The notes beneath the pieces were generated by a model, which was not told the DNA's origin, did no database searches, and saw only the letters and a program-made list of their open reading frames with translations. This document shows, one piece after another, positions 1 to 8,629 of a stretch of DNA of 32,945 nt. Position 1 is the stretch's first letter. Each line of letters begins with the position of its first letter. This stretch comes from an uncultured Dokdonia sp. (lineage in GTDB: Bacteria; Bacteroidota; Bacteroidia; Flavobacteriales; Flavobacteriaceae), in NCBI RefSeq assembly GCF_937910895.1, contig NZ_CALEMI010000154.1, positions 1 through 32,945 of the forward strand, written 5' to 3'. The position numbers and the translations under genes are program-made.

Positions 1-188
1 CCAACTGCATTTTTGAACAAATACCACCAATTGCCCGTATCACCGCTCTGGTCATACTGGAATAGGGAAATGCCCAAAGGCTGTATGATGATTATACCAA
101 CCGCAAACCCTAATACAATAGCAATAAAAAGACCTCGCCTGTTCAGCGCCCCTCTTTTTTGATTATGTATGCCATTAGCCAGTTTCAT
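1..188 (-). CDS. Partial membrane protein, unknown family (cut by window edge)
   Basis: An open frame starts with ATG at 186-188 and runs off the left edge after about 62 codons. The N-terminus is basic (MKLANGIHNQKRGALNRRG) and is followed by one hydrophobic segment (LFIAIVLGFAVGIIIIQPLGI), then a polar stretch with WWYLF. This suggests an inner-membrane anchor with an N-in orientation. The start codon lies 2 bases after the TGA of the DoxX gene, so the two are very probably co-transcribed and translationally coupled as the distal end of the metal-efflux operon. I do not recognise the family, and the rest of the protein is outside the window. Confidence 0.6.
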   Translation of the reverse strand, partial: MKLANGIHNQKRGALNRRGLFIAIVLGFAVGIIIIQPLGISLFQYDQSGDTGNWWYLFKNAV

Positions 189-190
189 TT

Positions 191-625
191 TCAGCTATTT
201 ATAGGTTTAGAAATCAGATTGTCCAATTCTAAATATTTTTCTTTCATAAGACTCAAAGCAAAAGCTCCGGCAGAAGCACTAAAAACAGAAAAGTCAAGCG
301 CTCCTTTTACTCCAGTTGAAAAAGTCATTGAAACAGCAAATAGTAACAGTAGAAACCCGCTTAATTTTGCAAACAGTTCCGTTTTAAACCCTATTATCAA
401 GAAAATCGTAAAAACAATTTCGGCTATGGTTACCAAAAGTCCGATTGTTGGTATTAATGAATTCGGAATCCAAGGATTGATCATTTGGGTATAACTCAAG
501 AAACTGTCCCAATTTCCCCAAACAGAAACTTCTTTGCTCCAAATTCCAAATCTATCGGCGACCGCCGATAAAAAACCGATTGAAATTGCTAATCGCAAAA
601 AGACTTTAATAAACTTGGTATTCAT
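191..625 (-). CDS. DoxX-family membrane protein
   Basis: The 144-residue product starts MNTKFIKVFLRLAISIGFLSAVADRFG and contains four hydrophobic segments, with the AxxDRFGxW pattern after the first helix, as in DoxX-like small membrane proteins. Family members are often linked to redox or thiol chemistry, but the role here is not shown. The frame stays open upstream to an ATG at 818-820, adding 65 residues with a CKNCYEKKNC cluster. I prefer the inner ATG at 623-625 because it gives the normal family length and puts the first helix at the N-terminus; the longer form cannot be excluded. It sits downstream of the STAS-like gene and 2 bases before the next gene, at the end of the metal operon. 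Confidence 0.7.
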   Translation of the reverse strand: MNTKFIKVFLRLAISIGFLSAVADRFGIWSKEVSVWGNWDSFLSYTQMINPWIPNSLIPTIGLLVTIAEIVFTIFLIIGFKTELFAKLSGFLLLLFAVSMTFSTGVKGALDFSVFSASAGAFALSLMKEKYLELDNLISKPINS

Positions 626-657
626 ATTTTTTATTTCTAATTTTCTTAGCGTTTGGT

Positions 658-675
658 TAAATGCAACGCAATTTT
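658..675. promoter_or_regulatory. Second copy of the candidate metal-operon operator core
   Basis: The 13 bases TAAATGCAACGCA at 658-670 are identical to the core of the dyad at 8547-8565, and the right arm continues as an imperfect GCAATTT. The site lies about 33 bases upstream of the preferred doxX start (625). A shorter 9-base match, CAACGCATT, is at 2364-2372 in the gap between the PII-like and CDF genes. Recurrence within gaps of one operon suggests a shared regulator, but chance is not excluded. Confidence 0.35.
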
Positions 676-857
676 TTTTCTCGTAACAATTTTTACATTT
701 CTTAAAATCCTCCTCACTTATTTTACCCCTTGCAAAACGTCCTTCAGGATTTCCATTGAGCACTATTACATTTGGGGATTTGGGCTGAGGATTATCCACT
801 GCTTCCAGTGTAAATTGCATTCCCCAGATTTTAATAGTAAATAATAGTTCTTTCGTT

Positions 858-1217
858 TTAATTAATTTCTTTCTCTATCCATTCTTTGGCCAATTTTTTT
901 TCATCTGGACCAAAGAATTTAATATGTGCCCTTGTAAATGGTATCAAAACTTCCGTAAATTGTTCTTGCCATTCTAAGTTTCCTACCAATGCGACTCGTT
1001 TTAATCTTTCCTCCTTTGGAAGTTTGAGTTCAATACCTTTCCAATATGCACTTGAGGACCAACCCTCAAAATTTTCCATCTCGATATACCAGTACACTTT
1101 ATTATGTTCTTGTATATGGTCTTTTAATTGTGATTTCATATTTTCATAATCTGTAGCATCTAATCTATTTTGAGCTACCATATATACCTTACATTCATTT
1201 TTATAAATCGTCATCAT
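858..1217 (-). CDS. STAS/SEC14-like (SpoIIAA-like) domain protein
   Basis: The 119-residue soluble protein has the alternating strand/helix pattern of SpoIIAA-like proteins: an N-terminal strand region (NECKVYMVAQNRLDATDYENM), a strand with YWYIEMENFEGWSSSAYWKG, then LKRVALVGNLEWQEQFTEVLIPFTRAHIKFF and a C-terminal KKLAKEWI helix. This fits the small STAS/SEC14-like family (formerly DUF3478), whose function is poorly known; many members are encoded near stress or metal genes. It lies 26 bases downstream of the Fur-type regulator and 37 bases upstream of the longest DoxX frame, so it is probably in the same operon. Two Met codons in tandem make either start possible. Confidence 0.65.
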   Translation of the reverse strand: MMTIYKNECKVYMVAQNRLDATDYENMKSQLKDHIQEHNKVYWYIEMENFEGWSSSAYWKGIELKLPKEERLKRVALVGNLEWQEQFTEVLIPFTRAHIKFFGPDEKKLAKEWIEKEIN

Positions 1218-1243
1218 TGTTCCAATTTTTTAAATCAAAATAT

Positions 1244-1666
1244 TTAATCCAAGTCATTGCTGCACTTCTCACAGACTCCCTTTGCCACAAGGTTGATATC
1301 TTCTGCCACATAGCCTTCGGGCAGGTTTATTGTCGGAATTTTATGCTCGGTCAGGCACACCGTTTCACCGCAACTATTGCAATGAAAGTGTAAGTGAAGG
1401 TCGTTGCCGACCTCACATTCACAATTTTCCTCGCACAGGGCATATTTAACAATGCCGGTGCCATCCTCAATTTGGTGCACGATTCCTTTTTCCTCAAATG
1501 TTTTCATAGTACGGTAAAGTGTGCTCCGTTCTGAGCGTTCAAAATCTTTTTCGAGCTCGCCCAGGCTAATGGCCACTTTTAGTTGCGCCAAGCGCTTATA
1601 GGTCATCAAGCGCATTGCCGTAGGTCGTATCCCTTTGCTTTCTAAAAATTTTTCAACTTCTTGCAT
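1244..1666 (-). CDS. Fur-family metal-responsive transcriptional regulator
   Basis: The 140-residue protein has the Fur layout: an N-terminal winged helix (IRPTAMRLMTYKRLAQLKVAISLGELEK..ERSTLYRTMKTFEEKGIVHQI) and a C-terminal metal-binding half with HLHFHCNSCGETVCL and a terminal CEKC pair. The two CxxC motifs are those that hold a structural zinc in this family. The gene is 2 bases downstream of the CDF-type transporter gene in the metal-efflux operon, so it is a good candidate for the operon's own metal sensor. The metal cannot be read from sequence; Zn, Cd or Co would fit the pump type. A peroxide-sensing (PerR) role is less likely given the context. Confidence 0.85.
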   Translation of the reverse strand: MQEVEKFLESKGIRPTAMRLMTYKRLAQLKVAISLGELEKDFERSERSTLYRTMKTFEEKGIVHQIEDGTGIVKYALCEENCECEVGNDLHLHFHCNSCGETVCLTEHKIPTINLPEGYVAEDINLVAKGVCEKCSNDLD

Positions 1667-1668
1667 AT

Positions 1669-2301
1669 TTATGTGATATTGTAGTTGATATTTTTTGCTT
1701 TGTTAAATGCTTCCCAACCTTCTTTTGCAGCGTATGGAACGATGAGCAAGGCCGCTACAGGATCTGCCCACCACCACTCCAGCCAGTTGACCAATAGCAA
1801 TCCTGTCAATACGACCACTGTCTGGTAAAGACAAATAAAGGTGTCTTTTGCATCAGCCATTAGAGCTGGACTTTCCAGTTTTTTGCCATATTTTCTTTTA
1901 AAATATATCAAGATAGGATTGACAACGAGCGAGACCAATAATATGACCAGTCCCAACGTGCTCCAGCTTGCGGTTTCCTTATTGATGAGCTTGGTAATGG
2001 AATCATAGGAAATGAAAATACAGATGAGCGTAAATGAAACTGCAATCACGTTCAAGGTAATTTTTTGTCTTCGTTTTACCTTTTCTTCATCGATGCCTTT
2101 GAGCTCGCCGTGCAGTCGCCATCCAAGTGTTGCAGCACTTATCACTTCTATCGTGCTATCCAGTGCCCAACCTACGAGTGCGGAACTATTTGCTGTTATT
2201 CCAGCAATAAGCGAAACGACCACCTCTATAACGTCATAAATGACGTTCCAGATTTGAAGTGTTCTGGCCTGTTTTAAATTGGTTTTTCTTGTTGTTTCCA
2301 T
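1669..2301 (-). CDS. CDF-type cation transporter lacking the C-terminal domain
   Basis: The 210-residue protein has about six hydrophobic segments and is close to the transmembrane part of cation diffusion facilitators (CzcD/FieF group). The metal-site helices are divergent: the usual HxxxD positions read GWALDSTIEV in helix 2 and LMADAKDTFIC in helix 5, so Asp and Glu are kept while His is missing. The cytoplasmic C-terminal domain of full-length CDF proteins (about 300 residues) is absent. In the operon it lies between the PII-like gene (84 bases upstream) and the Fur-type regulator (2 bases downstream). Efflux of a divalent metal from the cytoplasm is the likely role; a changed specificity or a purely regulatory role is possible. 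Confidence 0.8.
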   Translation of the reverse strand: METTRKTNLKQARTLQIWNVIYDVIEVVVSLIAGITANSSALVGWALDSTIEVISAATLGWRLHGELKGIDEEKVKRRQKITLNVIAVSFTLICIFISYDSITKLINKETASWSTLGLVILLVSLVVNPILIYFKRKYGKKLESPALMADAKDTFICLYQTVVVLTGLLLVNWLEWWWADPVAALLIVPYAAKEGWEAFNKAKNINYNIT

Positions 2302-2385
2302 ATTTTTATGGCTCTATTATTTTGTGTTTTTTTGCTATCTATTTAAGCCTAATTATTTTTCTTCAACGCATTAATTACGAAACAA

Positions 2386-2724
2386 TTAAATTTTGAATTG
2401 TTTTAAGGATTCCTCTGTTTTTATCTGAAAAGCATCTTCAATCTCAGACAAATAAATGATGCCATCACCAGGATCTGGGGTTTTGCCATTTTTGAGAATG
2501 ATGTCAATTGCCGATTGGGCCTCCTCGTTCTGGCAGACCAGTTCCAATTTTACCACAGGGCTGTTTGTTACGTGAAAATCGAGTGAAGGTTTAGCTCCTT
2601 TTGCCTTGAAAGCTCCAGTTCCTTCTGCTTGTGACAGGGTCATACTTTTAAATCCGTTATCAGTCAGAGCTTCTATAATTCTTTGTATCCTGTTCGGTTT
2701 TACAAATGCTTTTATTTCTTTCAT
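2386..2724 (-). CDS. PII-like signalling protein (PII-NG type)
   Basis: The 112-residue protein begins MKEIKAFVKPNRIQRIIEAL, the classic first strand and helix of PII proteins, and has the double beta-alpha-beta layout with a shortened, Tyr-less T-loop (SQAEGTGAFKAKGAKPSLDF) and a C-terminal GDGIIYLSEIEDAFQIKT, matching the GxGKIFVxxVxxAxxIRT signature. It lacks nitrogen-metabolism neighbours such as amtB or glnA. It fits the PII group known to be encoded beside heavy-metal efflux RND genes. The gene follows the adaptor gene after 105 bases. Its target is unknown; sensing a nucleotide or metal to control the pump is an inference. It is cytoplasmic. Confidence 0.8.
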   Translation of the reverse strand: MKEIKAFVKPNRIQRIIEALTDNGFKSMTLSQAEGTGAFKAKGAKPSLDFHVTNSPVVKLELVCQNEEAQSAIDIILKNGKTPDPGDGIIYLSEIEDAFQIKTEESLKQFKI

Positions 2725-2829
2725 AATTATTTATTTTTATCGATTTTGAACCGAGCCTGTTCTTTAATTTTAACTAACTAATTAAGACGATAAACAAACC
2801 CGGAATCAAAACCTTTGATTATTATTGAA

Positions 2830-4086
2830 TTAATGTCCGTGTTCCAGTTCGCCCTTGACCATTTCCGAAGAAAGGGTGTAGGCTCCAACTGTGACAACCA
2901 TAATATTTTTTGCCATTTCTGAAGGAATATTGATTTCCACAAAGCCAAGGTCATTGACACCTGTACTTACGGGGATTCTTCTGAATTTCACCGTGTTTTC
3001 TTCGGTTTCCTCATCCTCATCCACAATGAAAATATAGGATTGTTCGCCTTCCTTGACAATGGCTTCCTCTGGAACGGCATATCCTGATTTTTGTCCTTCC
3101 GCAATCCTGCCTTCAACATACATACCGGGAAGTAATTCGCCATTTTTATTATCTATATCGGCGTGCACGTGCAAGGCCTTAGGGTCTTCCTCAAAAGTTT
3201 TACCGATGGAATGTACTTCTGCGGTCAACAATTCATTGGGTTTAGAAGCTACCGTAAAGATTATTTTCTGTCCTTCCTTTACCTTTGGAATATCCTTTTC
3301 GTACACTTTTAAGTCTAAATGAATTTTAGAATTATCGCTCACGGCGAACATCTTGGACTGTGGTGCCACATAGTCCCCAAGACTTACCATTACCTCGTCT
3401 ACATAGCCCGATATTGGCGTAGTTATAGGTATTGCAGAGTAGATTTCTCCTTGCTCTACCTTGGATGCGTTAATTCCCAATAAACGTAGTTTTGACCTTA
3501 AACCGTTTACACTTGAGGTCGTGGAACGAAATTTTGATTGTGCCATCTGGAATTCCTTGCCTGAGGAAACACCTTTGTCGAACAATATTTTTTTTCGCTC
3601 AAAATCCTGCTTTAGGAATACGAGTTCGTCGTTTTTTTCCTGATATTCCTGCTGCATACTTATAATATCCGGATGTTCAAGATATGCAAGCACTTCACCC
3701 TTGCGCACTTTATCTCCTTCTATAACCTTGATGGACCTAACATTACCACCCATAAATGGACTAATATTGGCCTTGTCTTGAGGGAAAAGTTCGAGTCTTC
3801 CTGTAACCTTGATATTGTTACCGAGATTACGTTTTTCCAACAATTTGGTCTCAAGACCAACGGTTTCGATTTGGTCGTTGGTAAGCATTACCACACCTTC
3901 CTCGCCTTCTTCTTCATTATGACCGTCTTCTTCTTCATTATGTTCACCGTGTGCATCTCCTTCACCTTCCATTTTTTCGGTAGTTGTGTTTTCTTCGTTA
4001 TGTCCCAATTCTGAATCGGGCTTGTCGTTGCAACCAACCATAAAGAAGGTCATTAATGCTACACTTACTATTGCTATATTTTTCAT
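2830..4086 (-). CDS. czcB: CzcB/CusB-like periplasmic adaptor lipoprotein of the metal efflux pump
   Basis: The 418-residue protein starts with a lipoprotein signal (MKNIAIVSVALMTFFMVGCNDK, Cys at 19). Next comes a strongly acidic, His-bearing linker at about 25-65 (repeats of HNEEEDGHNEEEGEEG), a possible metal-collecting tail. The rest is a membrane-fusion protein: barrel-sandwich hybrid halves around SPFMGGNVRSIKVIEGDKVRKGEVLAYLEHPD and ITTPISGYVDEVMVSLGDYV, a helical hairpin between them, and a beta-barrel/membrane-proximal part (GMYVEGRI). It bridges the inner-membrane pump and the outer membrane factor. The gene starts 18 bases after the pump gene stop. The C-terminus ends in HGH. Confidence 0.88.
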   Translation of the reverse strand: MKNIAIVSVALMTFFMVGCNDKPDSELGHNEENTTTEKMEGEGDAHGEHNEEEDGHNEEEGEEGVVMLTNDQIETVGLETKLLEKRNLGNNIKVTGRLELFPQDKANISPFMGGNVRSIKVIEGDKVRKGEVLAYLEHPDIISMQQEYQEKNDELVFLKQDFERKKILFDKGVSSGKEFQMAQSKFRSTTSSVNGLRSKLRLLGINASKVEQGEIYSAIPITTPISGYVDEVMVSLGDYVAPQSKMFAVSDNSKIHLDLKVYEKDIPKVKEGQKIIFTVASKPNELLTAEVHSIGKTFEEDPKALHVHADIDNKNGELLPGMYVEGRIAEGQKSGYAVPEEAIVKEGEQSYIFIVDEDEETEENTVKFRRIPVSTGVNDLGFVEINIPSEMAKNIMVVTVGAYTLSSEMVKGELEHGH

Positions 4087-4104
4087 TTCTTATTCTTTTT
4101 TAGA

Positions 4105-7100
4105 TTATAGGTTACCCAGTTGGTATTGCAACTCAATGAACTGCTGGTTATATTGATTTATAAACTGTATATGATTTTGTTTTATCCTGATGGCGCTGTT
4201 GAGTATCGTGATATAGTTCACATAATCAATTTCACCTTCCTTAGAAGCCAGTTCCGCCGTAGTAATTTGTTCCTCGGCCAAAAGCAATGCACCTTCCTGA
4301 TAATAGTTAAGTGTTTTTTGGGTCTTTTCCAGCGATTTTATGAGCTGTGACACTCTACTTTCGGTCATTGCCTTTTGTTCGAGATATTGATTCTCGGCGA
4401 CCAATGCATCTGCTTTAGCGGCCTTTACCCTTGATTTCTGCGGAAAGAACCAAAGCGGTATGCTAATACCAGCCTGATAGGTGTTGAAACCCGACGCATC
4501 ATCCACAATCTGCCTGCCGTAGGTGAAGTTGAACTTGGGTAGGAACTGTGCTTTTTCTACACCGATATTGGCTTTGCTTACTTCCGCATTTTGCATAGCA
4601 TATTGAAGCAAAGGATTATTGGCTGCGGAAGCCGAATCCAAATTGGCCAAAAAATCCATCGGTTCATAGAGCTGACCAACCGTTTCTATTTCTTGGTCAA
4701 TGCCCAAATACTGCTTCAATGCCCTTTTTGCAATTTCAATGTCATCATAGGCTTGCTGTCGTAAAACCTGAATCTGCTGATATTCGGAAGAGGCAGCAAT
4801 AAATTCCAATTTGCCCGTTTCTCCTGTATCGTAACGCAATTCTGCAGCGGTCCTAAAGTTAGCATAAACACTGTCCAACTGTTCCGCAAAACGCAATTGC
4901 GCCTTGTTGTAATTGATGCGGTCATAAGCCTGCATCACATTGCGAATCAATTGCTGCTCGTTGACCGCGTAGAACGTTTCGCCCAGTTTAACACGTTCCT
5001 TATAGAACTTGGATTTTGAAAAACCTGAAAGTAAATCAATATTTCCTTGCTGTACACCTATGGTAGTTTGTACACCGGGAAGGTCATTGCCAAACTCTTC
5101 CTTTCCTGTAAATACCTGTGTATTTCCCAAATCGAAGCTGGTACCCTTCATCGCCTGTTCACGTTCAATAAAGGCTTGGCTCTCTTTAAGGGAAGGATAA
5201 TTTTCCTTGGCCAGAGTGATGGCTTCTTGCAAAGTGAGCACTTGGCTCATCTGGCCGTCCTGCGCACTTGCGGAATTTGGGGTTAAGAAACCTCCTAAAC
5301 TCAATAATACCACAACCACGGTTGCACTTTTCTTTACATAACTTGCGTCACCACCATTGTTTTTCTTTTCTTTTCGTGATTCCAGCCAATAATACAGGAC
5401 AGGAACAATGACCAGTGTCAAGAAGGTAGCCGTTATAAGTCCACCGATTACTACTGTCGCCAAAGGACGTTGTACTTCCGCACCACCAGAGGTAGAAACC
5501 GCCATTGGTATAAAGCCCATAATGGCTGCGGTAGCCGTCAGTAAAATTGGGCGTAAACGCTCGTGTGTTGCCTCGTATATTCGTTTTTTTAAGTCTGTCA
5601 TTCCACTTTCTTTTAGTTCATTGAATTTGTTTATCAGTACCAAACCGTTTAAAACCGCAACTCCAAAGAGCACGATAAAACCGACTCCCGCAGAAATACT
5701 AAAAGGCATTCCCCTTATCCAAAGGGCAAACACGCCACCAATGGCTGCCAAAGGCACTGCCATATAAATCATTAAGGACTGCGAGAACGAACTCAAGGCA
5801 AAGTAGAGCAATATGAATATTAGGAAAAGTGCAATAGGCACTACAATCATCAATCGGTCTGAAGCACGTTGAAGATTTTCAAACGAACCTCCGTAGGTTA
5901 CAAAATAACCAGGTGGCAGTTTCACGTCCGTTTCCAATTTTTGCTGAATTTCCTCGACCATCGATTTTACATCGCGCCCACGAACATTGACCCCCACCGA
6001 AATACGACGAGAGGTATTGTCCCTTGAAATCTGCATTGGTCCGGGCTTATAGCTGATATCTGCAACCTCCTTTAAAGGCACTTGCGCTCCGTTTGGTAAA
6101 TCGATATAAAGATTTTTAAGGCTGTTGATGTCTTGTCTAAATTCCTTTGCCAAACGAATGACCACATCGAACCGTTTTTCGCCCTCAAAAATGACACTTG
6201 CCTGTTCTCCAGCAAATGACGCACTCACATAATCGTTCAGCTTGTCAACGGTTACACCGTATTGTGCCATTTTTGCGCGGTTATACACCACTGTCATTTG
6301 TGGCAAACCACTTGTAGCCTCCACATTAAGGTCAGCAGCTCCAGGAACCGTTCTGATGACTGCTGCGATTTCCTGTACCTTGTCTGCCAACACGCCCAAA
6401 TCTTCTCCGTACAGTTTGATTGCTACGTCCTCACGGACACCTGTAAGCAATTCATTAAAACGAAGTTCCACGGGTTGGGTAAACACGAAATTTACGCCGG
6501 GAACTACTGAAATTTTTTCTTGGATTTTTTCTATGAGTTCTTCCTTACTATCTGCAGAAGTCCATTTGCTCTTATCTTTTTCAAGAATAATGTAACTATC
6601 GGCAATGTCCATTGGCATTGGGTCTGTTGGTATTTCAGCAACACCAATCCTTGAAACTACCGTTTTTACTTCCGGAAATTCATTGATTAAATTTTGAAGT
6701 TTTTTTGAAGCCTCAATGGATTCGGTAAGACTGCTCCCCGGTTTTATCAAAGCCTGAAACGCAATATCGCCCTCATCAAATTTAGGTATGAATTCGCCAC
6801 CCATATTGCTGAAAATAAACCCTGCAATTAGTAATAGAGCAACTGCGCCAATCACGACACCAGCTCGAAAGCGCAGTGCGAAATTGAGCAAAGGAAGGTA
6901 AGCTCGATTTAGGCCCGCCATTATTTTATCACTGAACCTATCTATCTTGTTTTCAAATTTTGCAAACCAACTATTCTGATTTTTAGTAGGTTTAAGGAAC
7001 ATTGCAGAAATCATTGGGACGTAAGTAAGACAAAGGATAATTGCTCCTAAAACGGCAAATCCAAAAGTAAATGCCATTGGACGGAACATTTTTCCTTCTA

Positions 7101-8508
7101 CACCCGTCAAAAATAGAATTGGTGTAAATACAATAAGGATAATAAGTTGTCCGAAAAACGCCGAATTCATCATCGTACTGGCAGATTCATAAGCAATTTC
7201 GTCCATTTCAGCCTGCTCAATGACCTTTGTTGATTTTTTCATCCGTTGATGAATGTGAAACACCATTCCTTCTACAATGATTACTGCACCATCTACGATG
7301 ATTCCAAAGTCGATTGCACCCAATGACATTAAGTTTGCCCATACACCGAATTGTTTCATCAAAATAAATGCGAAGAGCAATGATAAAGGAATAACCGAAG
7401 CTGTAATTAATCCGCCACGGAAACTTCCCAAAAGCAAGACCAAAACAAAAATCACAATGAGGGAACCTTCTATGAGGTTTTTTTCAACGGTGCTTGTGGT
7501 TCTTCCTATCAATTCACTTCGGCTTAAAAATGTATCTATGTAAACGCCTTCGGGTAGGGATTTTTGTATTTCTACAATGCGCTTCTCCACATTTTCGACT
7601 ACGTTGCCTGGGCTTTCGCCTTTCAGCATTAAAATTTGTCCACCAACAGTTTCGTGTCCATCTTGGGTAAACGCACCATAACGCACCTGATTACCAAAGC
7701 CTACTTTTTCGGCGACATCCCGGATTAAAACAGGACTTCCATTTTGAGTCGTCACAACTGTGTTTTCCAAATCCTCGATACTTCGTGCCAAACCTTCTCC
7801 ACGAATGAAATTTGCTTGGTGGTTTTTTTCAATATAAGCACCACCAGTATTGGCATTGTTTGCTTTAAGGGCTTCAAAGACCTGATTCATTGTAATACCG
7901 AAACTTTTCAGCTTATTAGGGTTTATGGCAACTTCATACTGCTTTACATAACCACCAAAAGCATTTACCTCGACGACTCCAGGTACTAATGCCATTTGAC
8001 GTTTTACAATCCAATCCTGAATGGTACGAAGCTCCATAGCATCGTATTTATCTTCGTAGCCCTCTTTTAATTTTAAGGTGTATTGGTAGATTTCGCCAAG
8101 CCCTGTAGTTATTGGTGCCATAAATGGCGTGCCGAAGCCTTCGGGGATTTCTCCAGCAACTTCGGTTAATTTCTCTTGTACCAATTGCCGGGGAAGATAA
8201 GTGCCTGCCTCATCCTTAAAGACAATTGTAACTACGGACAGCCCAAAACGGGATACTGAACGCAGTTCGATAACGTCAGGAAGATTGGCCATTGCCAATT
8301 CTACGGGATAGGTAACAAATTGCTCAATATCTTCTGTCCCCAAATTTGGGGCCACGGTTATTACCTGTACTTGATTGTTTGTTATGTCGGGTACAGAACC
8401 CAAGTTTATAGTGGCCATAGACCAAATGCCGGTACCAACCAATGTCACTATAAATAAGCCAATAATAAATTTATTATTAATGGAAAATGAAATGATTTTG
8501 TTAATCAT
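4105..8508 (-). CDS. czcA: CzcA-type heavy-metal RND pump fused to its outer membrane factor
   Basis: A single frame of 1467 codons. Residues 1 to about 1042 are a heavy-metal RND transporter (N-terminal helix, two large periplasmic loops, twelve helices). The helix-4 motif AIDFGIIVDGAVIIVE near residue 400 has the Asp-Asp-Glu set of CzcA-type pumps for divalent Zn/Co/Cd, unlike the VGVMVDAA form of CusA. After a basic linker (SRKEKKNNGG) comes a hydrophobic segment ending LTPNSASAQ at about 1056-1078 that looks like an internal signal peptide, then a TolC/CzcC-like domain (LTLQEAITLAKENYPSL to the end, about 385 residues). Such fusions are known in Bacteroidetes. The adaptor gene follows after 18 bases, and there is no separate outer-membrane gene in view. 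Confidence 0.92.
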   Translation of the reverse strand: MINKIISFSINNKFIIGLFIVTLVGTGIWSMATINLGSVPDITNNQVQVITVAPNLGTEDIEQFVTYPVELAMANLPDVIELRSVSRFGLSVVTIVFKDEAGTYLPRQLVQEKLTEVAGEIPEGFGTPFMAPITTGLGEIYQYTLKLKEGYEDKYDAMELRTIQDWIVKRQMALVPGVVEVNAFGGYVKQYEVAINPNKLKSFGITMNQVFEALKANNANTGGAYIEKNHQANFIRGEGLARSIEDLENTVVTTQNGSPVLIRDVAEKVGFGNQVRYGAFTQDGHETVGGQILMLKGESPGNVVENVEKRIVEIQKSLPEGVYIDTFLSRSELIGRTTSTVEKNLIEGSLIVIFVLVLLLGSFRGGLITASVIPLSLLFAFILMKQFGVWANLMSLGAIDFGIIVDGAVIIVEGMVFHIHQRMKKSTKVIEQAEMDEIAYESASTMMNSAFFGQLIILIVFTPILFLTGVEGKMFRPMAFTFGFAVLGAIILCLTYVPMISAMFLKPTKNQNSWFAKFENKIDRFSDKIMAGLNRAYLPLLNFALRFRAGVVIGAVALLLIAGFIFSNMGGEFIPKFDEGDIAFQALIKPGSSLTESIEASKKLQNLINEFPEVKTVVSRIGVAEIPTDPMPMDIADSYIILEKDKSKWTSADSKEELIEKIQEKISVVPGVNFVFTQPVELRFNELLTGVREDVAIKLYGEDLGVLADKVQEIAAVIRTVPGAADLNVEATSGLPQMTVVYNRAKMAQYGVTVDKLNDYVSASFAGEQASVIFEGEKRFDVVIRLAKEFRQDINSLKNLYIDLPNGAQVPLKEVADISYKPGPMQISRDNTSRRISVGVNVRGRDVKSMVEEIQQKLETDVKLPPGYFVTYGGSFENLQRASDRLMIVVPIALFLIFILLYFALSSFSQSLMIYMAVPLAAIGGVFALWIRGMPFSISAGVGFIVLFGVAVLNGLVLINKFNELKESGMTDLKKRIYEATHERLRPILLTATAAIMGFIPMAVSTSGGAEVQRPLATVVIGGLITATFLTLVIVPVLYYWLESRKEKKNNGGDASYVKKSATVVVVLLSLGGFLTPNSASAQDGQMSQVLTLQEAITLAKENYPSLKESQAFIEREQAMKGTSFDLGNTQVFTGKEEFGNDLPGVQTTIGVQQGNIDLLSGFSKSKFYKERVKLGETFYAVNEQQLIRNVMQAYDRINYNKAQLRFAEQLDSVYANFRTAAELRYDTGETGKLEFIAASSEYQQIQVLRQQAYDDIEIAKRALKQYLGIDQEIETVGQLYEPMDFLANLDSASAANNPLLQYAMQNAEVSKANIGVEKAQFLPKFNFTYGRQIVDDASGFNTYQAGISIPLWFFPQKSRVKAAKADALVAENQYLEQKAMTESRVSQLIKSLEKTQKTLNYYQEGALLLAEEQITTAELASKEGEIDYVNYITILNSAIRIKQNHIQFINQYNQQFIELQYQLGNL

Positions 8509-8519
8509 AGAAAATGTAT

Positions 8520-8629
8520 TAATTCAGTTTAAAACTTACGTTACGAATAAATGCAACGCATTTATATAGCAATGCCTATCTTGAGAAGCATCACGTTAGG
8601 ATATAGCTATCCTTAAAAAAACTGAATTA
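8520..8629. promoter_or_regulatory. Dyad-rich leader between the His-rich gene and czcA
   Basis: The 118-base gap holds three nested inverted repeats. An outer 11-bp pair, TAATTCAGTTT (8520-8530) and AAACTGAATTA (8619-8629), encloses an 8-3-8 dyad ATAAATGC-AAC-GCATTTAT (8547-8565) and a 6-4-6 dyad AGGATA-TAGC-TATCCT (8598-8613). The 8-3-8 dyad is of the size expected for a dimeric regulator such as the operon's Fur-family protein. Its core TAAATGCAACGCA recurs exactly at 658-670, upstream of doxX. The function as an operator or attenuator is inferred. Confidence 0.45.

Noticed and set aside
626-820. N-terminal extension of the DoxX frame with CKNCYEKKNC
   Set aside because: It would give an unusual soluble head on a DoxX protein and covers the candidate operator copy; the inner ATG gives the family's normal length. 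Kept as a possibility only.
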